The notes beneath the pieces are model-generated. The model made no database searches. It saw only the letters and a list, made by a program, of their open reading frames with translations, and was not told the origin of the DNA. The position numbers and the translations under genes are program-made. Shown piece after piece: positions 9,970-20,393 of a stretch of DNA of 64,000 bases; position 1 is the first letter of the stretch, and every line of letters starts with the position of its first letter. Origin of the DNA: Liquidambar formosana (taxonomy: Eukaryota; Streptophyta; Magnoliopsida; Saxifragales; Altingiaceae); the NCBI GenBank assembly GCA_039720395.1, contig CM077827.1, positions 18,153,822 to 18,217,821 of the forward strand. Reading direction: 5' to 3'.

Positions 9970-10546
9970 TAATGAGCAGTAAAAGCAACAATATGCTTTT
10001 ACCCCGGCAAATTCAGAGACAATCACGTGGCCATAGTATCTCCACTCTGCAAAGGCAAATAATTGTGGTTCTTTCGGTGCAAAAGACAAGCAATCACATG
10101 GCAACAGTACCTGTCCAGGACAAAAGCAGCCAACAGTATCCCCACTTAACAAAAGTAAACAGTGAAGATACCATTCACAAGACAACAGTATCAGCAAAAA
10201 GACAACACCGACAGCCCGGCTTCATTATTAGCCTTCGGCTCTCTTCTCCTATATAAGGAGAGTTTGGCAATTCTATTGGGGGTCGGAAATTGTTTAGCCA
10301 TTAAGTAGTTTCCCTCCACTTGTAATACCACTTCTACCATCCTCCACCTCCATTCACCTTTGTAATACCTCCATCAGGCAACCTTTGTCAACAGCAATTG
10401 TAACTCCGCAATACTATATTGCAAATTTGTAAGTTTTTATTTATATAAAAGCTTTCTTTTATCTGGCAATTTCTTTTTGCAAAATCATTTTTATTTATAT
10501 TCCATATCTTCTTTCTTGTTGTATATCTGCATCTTCATTCCTGGGT
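9970..10546 (+). promoter_or_regulatory. Pararetrovirus intergenic region with promoter and leader
   Basis: The only non-coding stretch of the virus unit lies between ORF2 and the next primer-binding site. A TATA box sits at 10250-10256 in the context CTATATAAGG, so transcription should begin near 10280 and produce the leader of copy B. Upstream, at 10010-10200, are imperfect direct repeats built on CACGTGGCC/CACATGGCA and CAGTATC, plausible activator sites. A second TATATAAA at 10442-10449 could instead belong to RNA 3'-end formation. A 62-codon upstream ORF (10477-10665) spans the primer-binding site, in keeping with leaders that use ribosome shunting, but may be chance. Confidence 0.65.
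10250..10256 (+). promoter_or_regulatory. TATA box of the pararetrovirus promoter
   Basis: TATATAA followed by GGAG, 300 bases upstream of the primer-binding site of copy B. Because A and B are tandem, this promoter drives copy B; copy A has no such region upstream of it. Confidence 0.7.
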
Positions 10547-10551
10547 GTTGT

Positions 10552-10563
10552 TGGTATCAGAGC
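10552..10563 (+). promoter_or_regulatory. tRNA-Met primer-binding site, copy B
   Basis: TGGTATCAGAGC again, 7,820 bases after the site in copy A. The identical spacing defines the virus genome length. Confidence 0.9.
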
Positions 10564-10695
10564 CATAGGAATAGTGCATATTGTTATCTGTATATCTGTG
10601 CATGCATATTTCAGGTGGGCAGTAGGGCAGAGGTGAGTAAGTCCCGTAGTAAGACCTTTACCTAAGTGTATGGTGTATAGAAACCATAGGTAGCA

Positions 10696-13600
10696 ATGTT
10701 TACTAGGATGATGTCAATGAAATCTACTGCATCCTCTAGTGAGGAGACAGATATTCCTGAGGAACGGGAATATGTTATAGACAATAAAAAACTTTGCAAC
10801 TGGAAATTACCAAAAATACCTGCAACAGATATTTATGAAGGCAACAGGTTCTTCCCTGGATTTAGGGTCCGAACCAGTGAAGAAACAATAATAATGGATG
10901 GAGAACATAAGACAATATTACTCTTCAACGAAGAAGTAATTAAAAGACATTTAGAAGACAATTATAAATTCCTACATGTGGGATCAGTACAAATTTGTGC
11001 TAAACCATTAGGAAGAGATGGGCTTAACATGTCTCTATTCATGGCACTTAGAGACTGTAGGTTCAACAATTTTGAGAAAACAATGTTAGGAGGGATCCAA
11101 TCTGGTCTCCATGCTGGACCAGTATATTTTAACTGCTATCCAGATTTTACTATAAGCTTAGCAGATAAAAATATCCTGGATGCTCTAACATTGAATGTCA
11201 AAATTCACAATTCTGAGATGAAGGCAGGATCTCAGCCCCTTGCTATCATTTACCGAACGCAATATAGGGTGTATTCTACTCTGGTAAATACTCCTGTTGT
11301 TAAAAGAAGAAGCGATAAAGGCAAAACAATTTTACTGCAAAGCAATCTAAAAGACAAAGAAAATGCAATTATACCTAAGACTTTAATGTGGTCTGAATTA
11401 AAATTTCCTGAAGAATGGAAAATTCCAGAAGCCATTGAAGTTGCTGCTCCTGAGCAACTGCAACAACAAACTAAGCAAACCACAAAAATTAAGCAAATGG
11501 TAGAATATTCGGATGGAAGTGCAGGGATTAGATTTAATTCTCCCTTTACCCAGTCCTTTAGACTACCAAATTCTAAGCCAATAATAACTGAAATTCCAGA
11601 TTCCTCTCGTGCATCTTGCTCATCACGAGCATCTTGTTCAGCTGTACCTGTAAGAATCTTTAGACAAAACTCATCTTCAAGTTCTGAAGTTCCAGATCTT
11701 GAACCTGAAACTCCTTTGGTGAATCCTAGGGCTCAACCAAATTTACAAGGAGTGAGAAATAGCAACATATCATACCCATACTATGAAACTGCAACAAATC
11801 AACAAGATGACAATTCTGAAGAAGAATCTCAGAATATGTCACCAACAAAAACAGGAATGGAAATACCGCCAGGCATAATGATGATTAGTATACCCTTTGT
11901 TATGGACAAAGACTTACTAAGAACAGAATTTATGCTTGACAAAAACAAAGAAAACAGAAGACAATTTTTTGAAATACATGACAAAGTCCAGCAAAGCCAA
12001 ATACGTACACAGTGGTATACGTATATGGAGAAAAACCAATTCCATATATACTTTTTCGAATGGTTTGAGAAGGTATATACAATGGAAAGACAAATTAATG
12101 TAACAAGCAAAAATACAACTACTTGGCAATTAACTCCAAGTAATCAAATGATAGAATCTGTTCATCCACCCCTAGAACAGATTAAAATACCATATTATAA
12201 GGTAAGTATAACAGCTGCACCTTATAAGGTCAAAACGGAAGAAGAAATACAACCAACAGGAAAAGATATTAAAAATATCTTTGAGCAAAACAATTATACA
12301 AACCAACATATCAAGACAATTGCAGAACAACTGACCAGAGTTGAAAATCTGGTTCAACATGAATCCATTTTACCTAATCAACAGGATGAAAAACCCCTTT
12401 TCATTCCTCATGCAATACCTAAGCAATATACTAGACAATTGGCCAAGGGACAATTACATACAGAAATTCAAGAAAGAATCAGACTTCTTGATGATGTAAT
12501 TGGTAAATCCGTGGTACAAGACACTCCACAGAAGCCCCAAGCAAGTACTAGTAAAGCAATTACTGTAATAACGCAAAATGATAATATCATTGAATCTGAA
12601 ACAGAAGCTGATGATATTATGCAACAATTTAAGCAACAAGAAAATTCGGCTGTTAATGCTATAAGGCATGCCCAACCCATAAAAAATGTTTATCAGTATC
12701 CTTCTTTTCCAGATATGAAAATTGAAGAAAGAGGAAACTACCATCAAGCTTCCTATCATGGAGGAACTATCTATGAATGGAACATTGATGGATTAACGCA
12801 ATATCAGATACAGAACTTATTACATCAAATGACAATGGTAAGTTCTGCATATCAGGCAAAAGATTCAGAAATAACTGATCATGCCATAGCACACTCCTTA
12901 GTTGCTAGTTTTACTGGACAACTAAAAGGATGGTGGGATCACACCTTAACCCATCAAGAAAAACAAGCAATATTATATGCAATAAAAACTGACCAACAAG
13001 GCAATATTATTAAAACTGAAGAAGGAGAACAGATTGAGGACGCAGTCTCAACACTGCTCTTCACAATCTCCAAACATTTTGTTGGAGATCCTTCTAAGTT
13101 AAAAGACACAACTGCAGAAATATTGGCAAATCTCAGATGTAAAAGGTTAGGTGATTTTAAATGGTATAAAGATGCCTTTCTTACAAAGGTATTTTTAAGA
13201 CCAGATAATAATCAACCTTTCTGGAAAAAAAAATTTATATCTGGATTACCAACATTATTTGCAGAAACTATCAGGACAAAACTCAAGGATCAGAACAATG
13301 GAATGATCCCTTGGGAGAAATGGAATGATCCCTTGGGAGAAACTGACATATGGAGATTTAATTAGTACAATACATCAGGCTGGTATTGCCCAGTGTACTC
13401 AATTTAAACTCCAACAGCAAATGAAAAAGGAAAAAATTAGAAATAAACAAGAATTTGGTTCATTTTGTGAACAATTCGGGTTTACTTCTATAAAGACAAA
13501 TCCCAAGAAATACCGTAAATCCTCTTCTAGATATCATAAAAAATATCATAGAAGGAGAACTCAAAGCAAACCATCTGATAATCAGTATTATCAGAAGCCA

Positions 13601-14044
13601 AATTCAAGTCAACAGAAAGATCATCACAGGCCAAATCCTAAAAAGCAATATAGGAAGAAATCCAATAAGCAACATTCTGTTGTTTGTCATAGATGTGGCA
13701 AACCGGGTCATTATAAAGCCCAATGTAGAGTAAAACAGACAATTAATGAGTTGCAATTTGATTCTGGATTATCTCCAGAGGAGATAAAAACCATGATCAT
13801 AAGTGCAATTTATAATTCTGACTCCGAATATGAATCTTATTCCGGATCAGAAGAAGAAGAAAGACAAATTGATGAAATTCATCAAACAACAACAACATCA
13901 GATTCATCTTCTGAGTCTGAGCAACAATGTCAACAAAATTGCAATAAAAAATGTTGTAACATGATTAAAAGTAATATTAATCATGAACAACAAACTCTTT
14001 TATTGGATATCATTGATAAAATGACTGATCCAATTTTAAAAAGA
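10696..14044 (+). pseudogene. Pararetrovirus ORF1, copy B, frame-shifted and truncated
   Basis: The frame runs 889 codons from ATG 10696 to a stop at 13365. It has the same movement protein, linker and coat-protein start as copy A and is open where copy A has its first stop. A 22-bp tandem duplication (13299-13320 and 13321-13342) shifts the frame, so the last 15 residues before 13365 are nonsense. The genuine frame continues from about 13325 to the copy end with the basic region and the CCHC knuckle (about 13694-13735). The 242-codon ORF there ends at 14053, just inside copy C. Everything downstream of the coat protein is missing. Confidence 0.85.
13299..13342 (+). repeat. 22-bp tandem duplication causing a frameshift in copy B
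   Basis: The unit TGGAATGATCCCTTGGGAGA plus two A residues occurs twice back to back. Copies A and the inverted fragment have it once. Since 22 is not a multiple of three, it breaks the polyprotein frame. Confidence 0.92.
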
Positions 14045-14111
14045 TGGGCTTAACATGTCTCTATTCATGGCACTTAGAGACTGTAGGTTCAACAATTTTG
14101 AGAAAACAATG
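14042..14111 (+). mobile_element. Pararetrovirus copy C, left piece
   Basis: These 70 bases match copy A 3196-3265 in the movement protein region and follow directly on truncated copy B. The rest of copy C resumes at 52735. The two pieces were separated by insertion of retrotransposon beta. Confidence 0.9.
14107..14111. repeat. Target-site duplication of retrotransposon beta, left
   Basis: CAATG directly before the LTR terminus TGTGAACCCC. The same five bases follow the other end at 52735-52739, and the virus sequence has CAATG once at 3261-3265 of copy A. Confidence 0.95.
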
Positions 14112-16601
14112 TGTGAACCCCGGAAATTGGGCCCACAAGGGATTGAAAGAAAATGGATTTGAAAAAGAAAAAGGAAAGGAGTCGCCACCTTATTTTTTAA
14201 AGGAAACAAGGAAAACCCTAAAAATCAGGTTGTTTTAGGAAAACAATTTGAATGACTCCATAAAAAAAGGAAAGGCAAAAACCAATCTTTTGAAAACCAA
14301 AGAAATCGGGGATTCGGAGGCTAAGTTATGACATGGGAAGGTTCTAGGCAAAGCCTATAGGCACCCATGTCACCCTTTCGGTCTCTCAGTTCATTTGGGC
14401 TAAATTAAGATCTTTCCCATACAAAAATCAGCAAGTATATCATCACAAGAATTGCATGCATATCATATATTTCATTCATCCATCCATGCATAATAAGCAC
14501 ATAAAAACAGAAAAAGAAAAAGAAGAAAAGAAAACAAAAATAAACCTAGGATGCTTGGATCCTAGAACGGACTTGAGCCTCATGAAGAGCGCCTACGTAC
14601 CATGCAGCGAAATACATGGATCAAAGTCCACGTAGTTCGATTTAGAATTAGGGTTGAATCCTAAGGTTTCCTTATTTGAATCAAAAGAGTTGAATATGAT
14701 AGAAAGTTTGATTTTAGGAAAGAAATCCACAAAATGGAAACTTTAATAAAAACCAGAATTTTATTTATGAAGGAAACCTTTGATTAAACCATAGACTTGT
14801 ATTAAAAATTAACCCTAGATAGGGAGAAGAGAATGAGTTAAGAAGAAAGGTGAATTGGGGCACCTTCACACCCACTTACCTGAGCGCAATTAGCTCCAAG
14901 CATTTAGCCATTTCAGACATGAGCAGCCCTATTTGCCATGGGACAAATACCACACCTATTTGCACCCTTACAAGTGCTCAAAACCATGAAAAAACACTAA
15001 CATGCAAATCTGGACAGAATAGTATCATGGCCTAAAATCATCCACTAAGCATGCTAACAGCAAAAACAGCGAACAATAATAAGTCCTAACATATTCCTAG
15101 AACCATATCATGCATAAAAACCCTAGAACATACTAATATGCATGCAAAACTATCATGTTTACTCTATATGCAAGACATATACAGCAAACACGAAGAAAAA
15201 CCAAATAAAAAAGTCTACTTTATCATGCTATATGAAAACAAACACAAAACAATGACTCTAAAACCCTAAACTCACAAATATGCTTAAAAACTCACAAGAC
15301 ATACTTTAATCATGCTAAAACCAAACTAAACAGAAATTATATCATGCATATTAACTAACTAAAGCAATATAACATGATGAAAATCCTAACTCTAACATGC
15401 AATGACACTAATCCTAGCACAAGGACAAACAGGAGCACAAGAATCATAACTATGCATTGAAACATAAAGGACAGCCCTAAAGCATGCTAAACAGTAGATA
15501 AACAATAGATATTCCATGTATATTAACTAGCTAGAGTGTTAATACATGATAAAAAAGTCACCTTTAACATGCAATAGGCCTATCCTATATGAAAACCTAG
15601 TTTAAGCTTGAATAGAGAAGGAGAATACCTTAGGAAGGGCCTTCCTTGCTGCTGTATGAACTCCCTCTTGCTCTTATGGATGACTTGAATCAATGTTCTC
15701 CAAGGCTACAGCAAGAACTCCAGCTCTCCTTGAAGTCTCTCTCTCTCTTATTCTCTCTCAAACACTCAAGTATTAATGCATAAAGTGGCTCCCCTTGTGT
15801 TTGTAATTGTTCGTGGCTCCTCAGGTCTTTAGAGTGAATCAAACCAACACGAATCCTCCTCTTTGTCAAAGTGGTATCACAGCAAAGAGATCAAAACTCA
15901 CTCAACTTTGAAAAGAAATAGAAAACAAAAAGAGAACAAGAGAAAAGAAAAGTGATTTTCGTCACTTTGCAGCAGCAGCAACTTCAATCGCGTTTTTGGG
16001 TATGAAAACGTTGGATTTGGACAAAGCTTGTGAAATACAAAGTTGTAGAGAATTGAATTATCTTTCTAACAAGACCAATTTCATCAAATTCTGACTTTGG
16101 ATGAAAAAGTTATGATTAAAATACGACTGCTGGTTTTCAGAAAATCTGCTGCTGAATTATGACGAATTTCACTCCCCCCAAACCCTCTTCTCCTCCCCCT
16201 TGTTTAAAGACATTAAGAGAGTATTTATAGCTGAAATCTGGAGTTTCCCTTTCCTTCCTGGACTAGGTTTTTTTTGGAGAATAATCAAAAGGTATTTTAT
16301 AATGATAAAAGACTTCTAATCTGAATAGGAAAAGGAAATTGTCTTTTATAAAAATTGGGAGACTGACCGCTAACACGCATGCACATGTATCGTATGTGCG
16401 TACACACACTCATCACATACGTACACGTGTTAGTGTCATGATAAAAATGGCTAATTTAATAAAATAATTTTCTTTTCATTTTAACCAAAAATCTCATGCT
16501 GTGATTCGCACTAATTCTTCAAGGATAATCCGTAAATAACCACACTAAACTCATCATCAGGGCCACGGGACTTAAGATGACAACCGGTACAAAATGGGGT
16601 G
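14112..16601 (-). repeat. Beta 3' LTR, distal part (split by alpha)
   Basis: This is the outer part of beta's 3' LTR; the inner part is at 33954-34590. Joined length is about 3.13 kb, against 3,147 bp for the other LTR, the difference being mostly a gap of about 26 bp near 14664. On the minus strand it holds a TATA box (TATAAATA, 16229-16222) and a G-box-bearing palindrome (about 16371-16434). No protein-coding gene is seen in it. Confidence 0.92.
16597..16601. repeat. Target-site duplication of retrotransposon alpha, left
   Basis: GGGTG directly before the alpha LTR start TGTCACACCCC, repeated at 33949-33953 after the LTR end. The uninterrupted beta LTR at about 52094-52098 has GGGTG once. 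Confidence 0.95.
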
Positions 16602-17177
16602 TGTCACACCCCATTTTTGCACCACCTCACTAGGGCTCATCATTTCATGCATGTTTTTGTTTTGTTTTTGAGTCTAGTCACTTGCATTAGTTTTCTAGAG
16701 TCACAAGGACAATGGATATGAATTTTGGTTCAAATTGGAGTTGATCTTGAGGGATAATAAGAGCTTTTGTGACTTGAGGGTCATAATCGTCTTTTAAGTC
16801 CCAAACTTTTCATTTGACCTTGGAATGATCTCCAAATTGTCAATTGGAGTTCATATGGATGCATATGAGGTATTTCTAGGTTCAATTTGGTAAGTCAATG
16901 GCTCGGGATTAAAATGGCTCGATGTAGTTCAAGTTGGTTAATTGACCCTTGGGTTAGCTCTAATTGACTCACAATTACCAACCAAATCTTTTCAAATTGA
17001 CTTTCATTAGTCATCATTTTGTACCGGTTGTCATCTTAAGTCCCGTGGCCCTGATGATGAGTTTAGTGTGGTTATTTACGGATTATCCTTGAAGAATTAG
17101 TGCGAATCACAGCATAAGATTTTTGGTTAAAATGAAAAGAAAATTATTTTATTAAATTAGCCATTTTTATCATGACA

Positions 17178-17241
17178 CTAACACGTGTACGTATGTGATG
17201 AGTGTGTGTACGCACATACGATACATGTGCATGCGTGTTAG
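17178..17241 (+). promoter_or_regulatory. G-box palindrome upstream of the alpha LTR TATA box
   Basis: A 64-bp imperfect inverted repeat begins CTAACACGTGTACGTATG and ends GCATGCGTGTTAG. It contains CACGTG and TACGTA, ACGT-core motifs that plant bZIP and bHLH factors bind. It lies 140 bp upstream of the TATA box, is present in all alpha and beta LTRs, and is replaced in gamma by a GC-rich foldback. Confidence 0.6.
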
Positions 17242-17380
17242 CGGTCAGTCTCCCAATTTTTATAAAAGACAATTTCCTTTTCTTATTCAGATTAGAAGTC
17301 TTTTATCATTATAAAATACCTTTTGATTATTCTCCAAAAAAACCTAGTCCAGGAAGGAAAGGGAAACTCCAGATTTCAGC

Positions 17381-17388
17381 TATAAATA
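17381..17388 (+). promoter_or_regulatory. TATA box, alpha 5' LTR
   Basis: TATAAATA in the context AGCTATAAATACTC, with a purine-rich start-site region 30-60 bases downstream. The equivalent boxes are at 31812-31819 (alpha 3' LTR), 51726-51719 and 16229-16222 (beta, minus strand) and 55588-55595 (gamma). Confidence 0.75.
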
Positions 17389-19520
17389 CTCTCTTAATGT
17401 CTTTAAACAAAGGAGAGGAAAAGAGGGTTTGGAGGGAGTGAAATTCGTCATAATTCAGCAGCAGATTTTCTGAAAACCAGCAGTCGTATTTTAATCATAA
17501 CTTTTTCATCCAAAGTCAGAATTTGATGAAATTGGTCTTGTTAGAAAGATAATTCAATTCTCTACAACTTTGTATTTCACAAGCTTTGTCCAAATCCAAC
17601 GTTTTCATACCCAAAAACGCGATTGAAGTTGCTGCTGCTGCAAAGTGACGAAAATCACTCTTCTTTTCTCTTGTTCTCTCTTTGTTTTCTATTTCTTTTC
17701 AAAGTTGAGTGAGTTTTGATCTCTTTGCTGTGATACCACTTTGACAAAGAGGAGGATTCGTGTTGGTTTGATTCACTCTAAAGACCTGAGGAGCCACGAA
17801 CAATTACAAACACAAGGGGAGCCACTTTATACATTAATACTTGAGTGTTTGAGAGAGAATAAGAGAGCGAGACTTGAAGGAGAGCTGGAGTTCTTGCTGT
17901 AGCCTTGGAGAACATTGATTCAAGTCATCCATAAGAGCAAGAGGGAGTTCATACAGCAGCAAGGAAGGCCCTTCCTAAGGTATTCTCCTTCTCTATTCAA
18001 GCTTAAACTAGGTTTTTATATAGGATAGGCCTATTGCATGTTAAAGGTAACTTTTTTATCATGTATTAACACTCTAGCTAGTTAATATACATGGAATATC
18101 TATTGTTTATCTACTGTTTAGCATGCTTTAGGGCTGTCCTTTATGTTTCAATGCATAGTTATGATTCTTGTGCTCCTGTTTGTCCTTGTGCTAGGATTAG
18201 TGTCATTGCATGTTAGAGTTAGGATTTTCATCATGTTATATTGCTTTAGTTAGTTAATATGCATGATTTAATTTCTGTTTAGTTTGGTTTTAGCATGATT
18301 AAAGTATGTTTTGTATGTCTTTAAGCATATTTGTGAGTTTAGGGTTTTAGAGTCATTGTTTTGTGTTTGTTTTCATATAGCATGATAAAGTAGACTTTTT
18401 TATTTGGTTTTTCTTCGTGTTTGCTGTATATGTTTTTCATATGGAGTAAACATGATAGTTTTGCATGCATGTTAGTATGTTTTAGGGTTTTTTATGCATG
18501 ATATGGTTCTAGGAATGTGTTAGGACTTATTATTGTTCGCTGTGTTGCTGTTAGCATGCTTAGTGGATGATTTTTAGGCCATGATACTATTCTGTCCAGA
18601 TTTGCATGTTAGTGTTTTTGCATGGTTTTGAGCACTTGTAAGGGTGCAAATAGGTGTGGTATTTGTCCTATGGCAAATAGGGCTGCTTATGTCTGAAATA
18701 GCTAATGTTTGGAGTAATCGCGCTCAGGTAAGTGGGTGTGAAGGTGCCCCAATTCACCTTTCTTTCTTAACTCATTCTCTTCTTCCTATCTAGGGTTAAT
18801 TTTTAATATGATCCTATGGTTTAATTAGAGGTTTCCTTAACCAACAAAATTCTGGTTTTTATTAAAGTTTCCATTTTGTGGATTTCTTTCCTAAAATCAA
18901 ACTTTCTATCATATTCAACTCTTTTGATCAAATAAGGAAACCTAGGGTTTTAACCATAGGTTTATATTAGGTCTTAACCCTAATTCTAATCGAACTACGT
19001 GGACTTTGATCCATGTATTTCGTTGCATGGTACGTAGGCGCTCTTCGTGAGGCTCAAGTCCGTTCTAGGATCCAAGCATCCTAGGTTTATTTTTGTTTTC
19101 TTTTCTTCTTTTTCTTTTTTCTGTTTTTATTTGCTTATTATGCATGGATGGATGAATGAAATATATGATATGCATGCAATTCTTGTGATGATATACTTGC
19201 TGATTTTTGTATGGGAAAGATCTTAATTTAGCCCAAATGAACTGAGAGACCGAAAGGGTGACATGGGTGCCTATAGGCTTTGCCTAGAACCTTCCCATGT
19301 CATAACTTAGCCTCCGAATCCCCGATTTCTTTGGTTTTCAAAAGATTGGTTTTTGCCTTTCCTTTTTTATGGAGTCATTCAAATTGTTTTCTTAGAACAA
19401 ACTATTTTTAGGGTTTTCCTTGTTTCCTTTAAAAAATAAGGTGGCGACTCCTTTCCTTTTTCTTTTTCAAATCCATTTTCTTTCAATCCCTTGTGGGCCC
19501 AATTTCCGGGGTTCACAGTT

Positions 19521-19538
19521 TGGCGACTCCACTGGGGA
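19521..19538 (+). promoter_or_regulatory. Primer-binding site of alpha (tRNA-Arg-like)
   Basis: TGGCGACTCCACTGGGGA begins three bases after the LTR. It complements the 3' end of a plant tRNA-Arg as I recall that tRNA, with one mismatch; Ogre-type elements are known to use tRNA-Arg. The tRNA assignment should be treated as likely rather than certain. Confidence 0.75.
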
Positions 19539-20393
19539 ATTGTGGGCTAGACTCTATAAAGTTTAATTGGGCTAGGTTAATTTCTTATGTTTAATTAAAA
19601 TCAATCACATTGCATCCGCTTGATTGTGTGCTTTCATTTATTGCATTGTGTGCGCAAACTCTTGCATGTTAGGATCGATGTCCCTCGATGTATCCTTGCC
19701 AACGATCGGCCTAGTCTCAACCTTGGTTTTCCTGATTCCATGTGTTGGGGCGAAAGCTATCAACCTCTCTTGCCTAGTACCCTTGGGCTTGCCCTTGGGT
19801 ATATTAAATGAGTTAATCACGTACTGCTGGACCCACGCGGCGTTCCTGATGCCACATGTGGTTAGGTATAAGGATTGCTCAAGCAAGTGAAGGACCCTAG
19901 CCTACCCTTATCATTAGTCCATATAGACAGACTTGTAGGACACTACGGTCTCACCTTTATGCACCCACAATTGTTTGTAATGATGCTATGCCGTGTTTGT
20001 GGTGTGAGGCTTTATATCTTATGCCCTTAATATTGACCTTTAAACCCTAGCCTTCGTTAAGGCCATGGGTTAGGAGGAATAAATTAAGGAAATAGGATGT
20101 AAAGCTATGTTTGTGATGTACTAGTCCTAGGGGATTAATTAAACCTAATTGAAGGACTCTATGCCCTATTCTTTAAAACATACCCTTAATCCATGACCCC
20201 TGTAAAGGTAATTGGATAAAAGGAATGAATTAATTGAAAATGGTGTAGAGACCGAATTCATTAAGGAAAATATGGAGGTTTAGGACAGATCCTTAGGCTA
20301 AAGGTTAAAACTTTTCTATCCATAGACGTGCTGGCTTGGATCCGCAATCCACAAGGGCGTCTAGTGAGTGTTGAGTCTACCCATCAGACAGAC
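19539..20393 (+). other. Alpha untranslated leader
   Basis: About 850 bp between primer site and gag. It is shared almost unchanged with beta (48723-49566) and its first 400 bp also with gamma (57761-58170). No credible ORF: the 88-codon frame at 19624 starts at GTG and is frame-broken in gamma. Conservation suggests cis-acting roles such as packaging. Confidence 0.6.

Larger units (their letters stand above)
2727..10546 (+). mobile_element. Endogenous pararetrovirus copy A, one genome unit (florendovirus-like)
   Basis: It begins five bases before a tRNA-Met primer-binding site and ends where the next such site begins in copy B, giving a 7,820-bp unit. The layout is a leader, one very long frame with movement protein, coat protein, protease, RT and RNase H, then a second ORF overlapping its end, then an intergenic region with a TATA box. 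That two-ORF plan fits the genus Florendovirus of Caulimoviridae. There is no integrase, as expected for this family, so integration was passive. Two in-frame stops interrupt the polyprotein. Identity to copy B is very high by eye. Confidence 0.85.
10547..14044 (+). mobile_element. Endogenous pararetrovirus copy B, 3'-truncated tandem copy
   Basis: Sequence from the primer-binding site onwards repeats copy A nearly unchanged, starting exactly one genome length later. It continues through movement and coat protein coding and stops at 14042-14044, where the sequence jumps to the movement protein region of another copy (copy C). Protease, RT, RNase H, ORF2 and the intergenic region are absent. 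The junction shares the three bases AGA. Confidence 0.88.
16602..19517 (+). repeat. Alpha 5' LTR
   Basis: Starts TGTCACACCCC and ends GGGGTTCACA, 2,916 bp. TATA box TATAAATA at 17381-17388, about 780 bp from the start, marks the promoter. Downstream is a long T-rich untranslated stretch with a CAG/GTAAGT splice-donor consensus at 18725-18733 that is also conserved in beta and gamma. A pure LTR: the short ORFs in it start at non-ATG codons or lack domains. Confidence 0.95.

Noticed and set aside
17202..17441. 79-codon ORF identical in both alpha LTRs (also 31633-31872)
   Set aside because: LTRs are copies of each other, so identity is no evidence of selection; no domain, and it spans the promoter.
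19624..19890. 88-codon leader ORF with a beta homologue
   Set aside because: It starts at GTG, is frame-broken in gamma and has no recognisable domain; the leader is better read as conserved non-coding RNA.
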